Below are positions 5,593 through 8,628 of a stretch of 8,628 nucleotides of DNA, piece after piece; the first letter of the stretch is position 1, and each line of letters begins with the position of its first letter. The stretch is from an uncultured Nocardioides sp. Its GTDB lineage: Bacteria; Actinomycetota; Actinomycetes; Propionibacteriales; Nocardioidaceae. The stretch covers positions 1-8,628 of the forward strand of contig NZ_CAMPGZ010000178.1 of NCBI RefSeq assembly GCF_946885725.1, written 5' to 3'. Made by a program: the position numbers and the translations under genes. Below the pieces are notes generated by a model, which was given only the letters and a program-made list of their open reading frames with translations, was not told the origin of the DNA and ran no database searches.

Positions 5593-6282
5593 GTGGTCTC
5601 GACGAGCTCGAACGGCCGACTCTCGGAGGTCGTGGTGGCCATGGACGGGCCCTCGGGGTCCGGGAAGTCGAGCACCTCGCGGGGCGTGGCGACCCGGCTG
5701 GGGCTGCGCTACCTCGACACCGGCGCGATGTTCCGGGCGATCACCTGGTGGATGCTCCAGCAGGGCATCGACGTCAACGACCCCGAGGCGGTCGCCGCCC
5801 GGGTGGACGCCCCGGTGCTGGTCTCCGGCACCGACCCGGCCGCCCCGACCATCACTGTCGACGGCGTCGACGTCTCCGGCCCGATCCGCACCCAGGAGGT
5901 CACCTCTGCCGTCAGCGCGGTGAGCGCGGTCCCGGCCGTGCGTGAGCGGCTGCTGCGCGAGCAGCGCGACATCATCGGCAAGGGCGGCATCGTCGTCGAG
6001 GGCCGCGACATCGGCACGGTCGTCGCGCCGGACGCCGCGGTGAAGGTCTACCTCACCGCCGACCCCGAGGCGCGGGCCGCCCGTCGCACCGCCGAGATGG
6101 CCGGGACGACCGTGCAGGCGACCCAGGCCGACCTGCTCCGGCGGGACAAGTACGACTCCGGGCGCGCGACCGCACCGCTGACGATGGCCGACGACGCCCA
6201 TCACATCGACACCACGCCGTACACGCTCGACGAGGTGGTCGACCAGGTCGTCGTCCTCGTCCAGCAGGCCCTGGAGAGGTGA
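5593..6282 (+). CDS. cmk: Cytidylate (CMP/dCMP) kinase
   Basis: This encodes 229 aa from GTG 5593 (SD GGAGGAG at 5577-5583). Cmk phosphorylates CMP and dCMP to the diphosphates with ATP, feeding nucleotide recycling and DNA precursor supply. The P-loop GPSGSGKSS is at residues 19-27. Next is the NMP-binding motif YLDTGAMFR at 40-48 (Asp42, Arg48). VVEGRDIGTVVAPDA at 134-148 is the Cmk signature for the CMP site. The lid region RRDKYDSGRATAPL at about 183-196 carries the arginines and aspartate that contact phosphate and cytosine. HHIDTT and a C-terminal helix end the protein. Length matches the bacterial family (about 225 aa). The stop overlaps the plsC start as GTGA. Cmk next to Der is a widespread actinobacterial arrangement. 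Confidence 0.97.
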   Translation: MVSTSSNGRLSEVVVAMDGPSGSGKSSTSRGVATRLGLRYLDTGAMFRAITWWMLQQGIDVNDPEAVAARVDAPVLVSGTDPAAPTITVDGVDVSGPIRTQEVTSAVSAVSAVPAVRERLLREQRDIIGKGGIVVEGRDIGTVVAPDAAVKVYLTADPEARAARRTAEMAGTTVQATQADLLRRDKYDSGRATAPLTMADDAHHIDTTPYTLDEVVDQVVVLVQQALER

Positions 6283-7031
6283 CGACCGACCTGCTGCGCA
6301 CCGGCGAGGTGCCGTTGCCGCCGGATCGGCTGCAGCGCGCGCTGCGGCCGCTCGGGCGGGCGTACTTCCGCCGGAAGTACGACGTGCGCATCCACGGCGA
6401 GCACCATGTGCCGCGCAGCGGGCGGGTGATCATCGCCTCCAACCACGTGGGGTTGCTCGACGGCCCGCTGCTCGCCGCCTTCGCGCCGCGGCCGGTGCAC
6501 GCGCTGACCAAGAAGGAGATGTTCGAGGGTGCCGTCGGCCGGTTCCTCCTCGCCTTCGGGCAGGTGCCGCTGTCGCGCTACGACGTCGACCTGAAGGCGA
6601 TCAAGACCTGCGTGCGCGTGCTGCGCGCCGGGGGAGTGGTCGGCATCTACCCCGAGGGGACGCGTGGCGACGGGGAGATGCGGCACATGCACACCGGTGC
6701 CGCGTACCTCGCGCTCGTGACCGGTGCGCCGGTCGTGCCGCTGGTGATCTTCGGCACGCGCCACCCCGGCGGGCACACCGACTCGATCCCCGCCAAGGGC
6801 GCGCGATTCGACTTCGTGTACGGCGAACCGGTGTACTGGGAGGCGCAGCCGTGGCCCCGGAGGCAGGCGGACGTGCGCCGCGCCACCACGGAGCTGCGGA
6901 ACAGATTCGTCGAGCACCTCGTTGAGGCGAAGGCCGTCACCGGCCGGGAGCTCCCCGGACCGCTGCCGATGATCACCGAGCACGACGTACGAGACGCCCG
7001 TGGCGTCTCCCGAAGGAACGAAGACGCATGA
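6279..7031 (+). CDS. plsC: PlsC-type 1-acyl-sn-glycerol-3-phosphate acyltransferase
   Basis: This encodes 250 aa from GTG 6279, overlapping the cmk stop by 4 nt; GGAG at 6273-6276 is too close for a normal SD, so translation probably depends on coupling. Members transfer an acyl chain to lysophosphatidate or a related lysophospholipid at the inner face of the membrane. The acyltransferase block I is NHVGLLD (His56, four residues, Asp61), the catalytic HX4D motif. Block II-like GQVPLSR is at about 94-100, block III YPEGTR at 124-129 binds the phosphate, and block [12 protein letters not shown] is at 150-159. I see no clear transmembrane helix, as in many short actinobacterial members that attach peripherally. 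Substrate is not readable from sequence. The gene sits between cmk and der, an order also known in Streptomyces. The last codons carry a hairpin (6991-7009) upstream of der. Confidence 0.9.
   Translation: MTTDLLRTGEVPLPPDRLQRALRPLGRAYFRRKYDVRIHGEHHVPRSGRVIIASNHVGLLDGPLLAAFAPRPVHALTKKEMFEGAVGRFLLAFGQVPLSRYDVDLKAIKTCVRVLRAGGVVGIYPEGTRGDGEMRHMHTGAAYLALVTGAPVVPLVIFGTRHPGGHTDSIPAKGARFDFVYGEPVYWEAQPWPRRQADVRRATTELRNRFVEHLVEAKAVTGRELPGPLPMITEHDVRDARGVSRRNEDA
6991..7009 (+). promoter_or_regulatory. Perfect 8-bp hairpin just upstream of the der ribosome binding site
   Basis: GAGACGCC (6991-6998) and GGCGTCTC (7002-7009) are exact inverted repeats around a CGT loop; a 7-bp stem with a 5-nt loop is the relaxed form. 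It lies in the last codons of plsC, and the stem ends 3 nt before the AAGGAA Shine-Dalgarno (7013-7018) of der. No T-run follows, so it is not an intrinsic terminator. It may shape initiation at der or mRNA processing; that role is inference. Confidence 0.5.
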
Positions 7032-8386
7032 CCAGCCAACCCACCGACCTCAGCACCGACGAGCCCGTCGGCCCGACCCCGGTGCTCGCCGTCGTCGGTC
7101 GCCCCAACGTCGGCAAGTCGACGCTGGTCAACCGGATCATCGGCCGTCGCGAGGCCGTCGTGCAGGACGTCCCCGGGGTGACCCGCGACCGGATCTCGTA
7201 CGACGCGACCTGGAACGGCCGCGCGTTCACCGTCGTCGACACCGGCGGCTGGGACCCGGACGCCCGCGGCCTCGCCGAGCGGATCGCCGCCCAGGCCGAG
7301 GTGGCCGTCTCCGTCGCGGACGCCGTGCTGTTCGTGGTCGACGCGACGGTCGGCATCACCGACGCCGACGAGGCCGTCGTACGCATCCTGCGCAAGGCCA
7401 AGAAGCCGGTCATCCTCGCGGCCAACAAGGTGGACGACCAGCGCGCCGAGGCCGAGGCCTACGGCCTGTGGAACCTCGGCCTGGGGGAGCCCTACCCGGT
7501 CTCCGCGCTGCACGGCCGTGGCTCCGGCGACATGCTCGACGCGATCCTCGCCGCGCTGCCCGAGCCCCCGGCGGAGTCGTTCGCCGAGGTCGGCGGCCCG
7601 CGCCGCGTCGCGATCGTCGGGAAGCCGAACGTCGGCAAGTCCTCGCTGCTGAACAAGCTCGCCAAGGAGGACCGCGCCGTCGTCGACGACGCCGCCGGCA
7701 CCACGGTCGACCCCGTTGACGAGCTGGTCCAGCTCGGCGGCCGCACCTGGCGCTTCATCGACACCGCCGGCATCCGCAAGCGGGTCAAGGAGGCGTCCGG
7801 CCACGAGTACTACGCGAGCCTGCGCACCGCCGGCGCCATCGAGCGCGCCGAGGTCTGCGTCATGGTCGTCGACGGCTCGCAGCCGATCTCCGAGCAGGAC
7901 CTGCGGATCATCACCCAGGTCGCCGAGGCCGGCCGCGCGCTGGTCATCGCCTTCAACAAGTGGGACCTCGTCGACGAGGAGCGCCGCTACTACCTCGACC
8001 GCGAGATCGAGCGCGACCTCGTCCGAGTGCAGTGGGCGCCGCGCGTCAACATCACCGCCCGCACCGGCTGGCACGTCGACAAGCTCGTCCCGGCGCTCGA
8101 CGCCGCCCTCGAGGGCTGGTCGACGCGCGTCGGCACCGGTGCGCTGAACTCGTTCCTGGGCCGACTCGTCGCCGAGCACCCGCACCCGGTCCGCGGCGGC
8201 AAGCAGCCGAAGGTGCTGTTCGGCACCCAGGCGTCCACCGAGCCCCCGACGTTCGTGCTGTTCACCTCCGGACAGCTCGAGGCGGGCTACCTGCGGTTCA
8301 TCGAGCGCCGGCTCCGCGAGGAGTTCGGCTTCGTCGGCACCCCGATCCACCTCGAGCAGCGCCCGAGGAAGAAGGGCCGCCGCTAA
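7028..8386 (+). CDS. der: Ribosome-assembly GTPase Der (EngA)
   Basis: This encodes 452 aa from ATG 7028, overlapping the plsC stop as ATGA, with AAGGAA 9 nt upstream. Der is an essential GTPase with two tandem G domains that helps assemble the 50S subunit. G domain 1: G1 GRPNVGKS (24-31), G3 DTGG (71-74), G4 NKVD (133-136). G domain 2: G1 GKPNVGKS (198-205), switch region GTTVDPVD at about 224-231, G3 DTAG (245-248), G4 NKWD (310-313). A KH-like C-terminal domain follows with [27 protein letters not shown] and [15 protein letters not shown], then a basic tail RPRKKGRR. The TVD after GT in switch I of G domain 2 is the form I know from mycobacterial EngA. A ~15-residue leader precedes G1. The TAA stop is shared with the first bases of the 32-bp repeat array. 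Confidence 0.98.
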   Translation: MTSQPTDLSTDEPVGPTPVLAVVGRPNVGKSTLVNRIIGRREAVVQDVPGVTRDRISYDATWNGRAFTVVDTGGWDPDARGLAERIAAQAEVAVSVADAVLFVVDATVGITDADEAVVRILRKAKKPVILAANKVDDQRAEAEAYGLWNLGLGEPYPVSALHGRGSGDMLDAILAALPEPPAESFAEVGGPRRVAIVGKPNVGKSSLLNKLAKEDRAVVDDAAGTTVDPVDELVQLGGRTWRFIDTAGIRKRVKEASGHEYYASLRTAGAIERAEVCVMVVDGSQPISEQDLRIITQVAEAGRALVIAFNKWDLVDEERRYYLDREIERDLVRVQWAPRVNITARTGWHVDKLVPALDAALEGWSTRVGTGALNSFLGRLVAEHPHPVRGGKQPKVLFGTQASTEPPTFVLFTSGQLEAGYLRFIERRLREEFGFVGTPIHLEQRPRKKGRR

Positions 8387-8512
8387 CTCCGCCGACCCGG
8401 CTCGAACCTCCCGCGCAACTCCGCCGACCCGGCTCGAACCTCCCGCGCAACTCCGCCGACCCGGCTCGTCTTGCCCACCCAGCACTGCCGAGTCGGTTCG
8501 CCTGGCCCAGAT
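8385..8512. repeat. 32-bp direct tandem repeat, 2.6 exact copies plus a degenerate fourth
   Basis: Exact copies occupy 8385-8416 and 8417-8448, and the first 20 bases recur at 8449-8468. Each starts AACTCCGCCGACCCGG and continues CTCGAACCTCCCGCGC. Continuing in the same 32-nt phase, 8481-8512 keeps 14 of the first 20 positions (for example GCCGA, CGG and TCG), so a fourth, decayed unit is likely. There are no unique spacers, so it is not CRISPR. The period is not a multiple of three and stop codons are not excluded, so it is not coding. The first unit supplies the last two bases of the der stop. Function unknown; replication slippage could generate it. Confidence 0.9.
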
Positions 8513-8518
8513 GCAGGT

Positions 8519-8560
8519 GAACCGCCTCCGGTCTGCGCTGCCGCAGCCGTGAGGCGGTTC
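8519..8560. terminator. Long hairpin between der and the convergent tRNA, likely bidirectional terminator
   Basis: GAACCGCCTC (8519-8528) pairs exactly with GAGGCGGTTC (8551-8560). Inside, CGG (8529-8531) can pair with CCG (8547-8549), and CTGCG (8533-8537) with CGCAG (8542-8546) around a CTGC loop. This makes a nearly continuous 18-bp stem with two single-base bulges. It stands 6 nt beyond the tRNA 3' end and 132 nt beyond the der stop. No T-tract follows on either strand, which is common for actinobacterial terminators. It could end tRNA transcription, der transcription, or both. Confidence 0.65.
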
Positions 8561-8566
8561 GATCGG

Positions 8567-8628
<62 letters not shown>

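Noticed and set aside
4399..6204. 601-codon minus-strand ORF opposite tyrA and cmk
   Set aside because: Long antisense frames are expected at this GC content. The protein is Arg/Gly/Asp-rich with no motif, and the plus strand encodes TyrA and Cmk with all their motifs.
8385..8448. Repeat units as tRNA pseudogenes, because the minus strand contains GGTTCGAGCC resembling a T loop
   Set aside because: The flanking bases do not pair into a T stem, and no anticodon arm exists within a 32-bp period.
8385..8468. 32-bp repeats as a CRISPR array
   Set aside because: The repeats are directly adjacent with no spacers, and no cas gene is present.
6647..8485. 612-codon minus-strand ORF opposite plsC and der
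   Set aside because: Same high-GC shadow effect; no recognisable domain, and it reads through the non-coding 32-bp repeats.

Overview
The window is a gene-dense, very GC-rich stretch of a bacterial chromosome. Strong G/C at third codon positions, several GTG starts and stop/start overlaps (ATGA, GTGA) point to an actinomycete. The order parA - small gene - scpA - scpB - rluB - (aroH - tyrA) - cmk - plsC - der matches the block known in Streptomyces and Nocardioides-like genomes; mycobacteria have a shorter version. I lean towards Nocardioidaceae or another member of Propionibacteriales, but the sequence alone does not prove the family.

Left part (1-3472, all +): the 3' portion of an orphan ParA-type ATPase, a 124-aa protein that looks like a ribbon-helix-helix DNA binder, the condensin subunits ScpA and ScpB, and an RsuA/RluB-type pseudouridine synthase. 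Spacing is tight or overlapping throughout, so this is probably one transcript for chromosome organisation and segregation, with an rRNA-modification gene at its end.

Middle (3473-4091): one opposite-strand hypothetical gene (3483-3941) ends 10 nt from the rluB stop. The 150-nt divergent gap 3942-4091 holds a possible sigma-B-like promoter for that gene and a -10 element placed so that the aroH transcript could be leaderless.

Right part (4092-8386, all +): AroH chorismate mutase and TyrA prephenate dehydrogenase with an ACT domain (two successive steps to tyrosine), then cytidylate kinase, a PlsC-type acyltransferase and the double-GTPase ribosome-assembly factor Der. Overlaps of 14 nt (aroH/tyrA) and 4 nt (cmk/plsC and plsC/der), and a 42-nt gap (tyrA/cmk), suggest one operon with translational coupling. 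A perfect 8-bp hairpin stands just upstream of the der ribosome binding site.

Right end (8385-8628): a 32-bp tandem repeat begins inside the der stop codon, followed by a long hairpin and then, on the minus strand, the 3' portion of tRNA-Pro(GGG), cut by the window edge.

Most genes are conserved housekeeping genes. The least explained items are the putative DNA-binding partner of the orphan ParA, the opposite-strand helical hypothetical, the 32-bp repeat array, and the hairpin before der. I see no phage, transposon, CRISPR or defence system.
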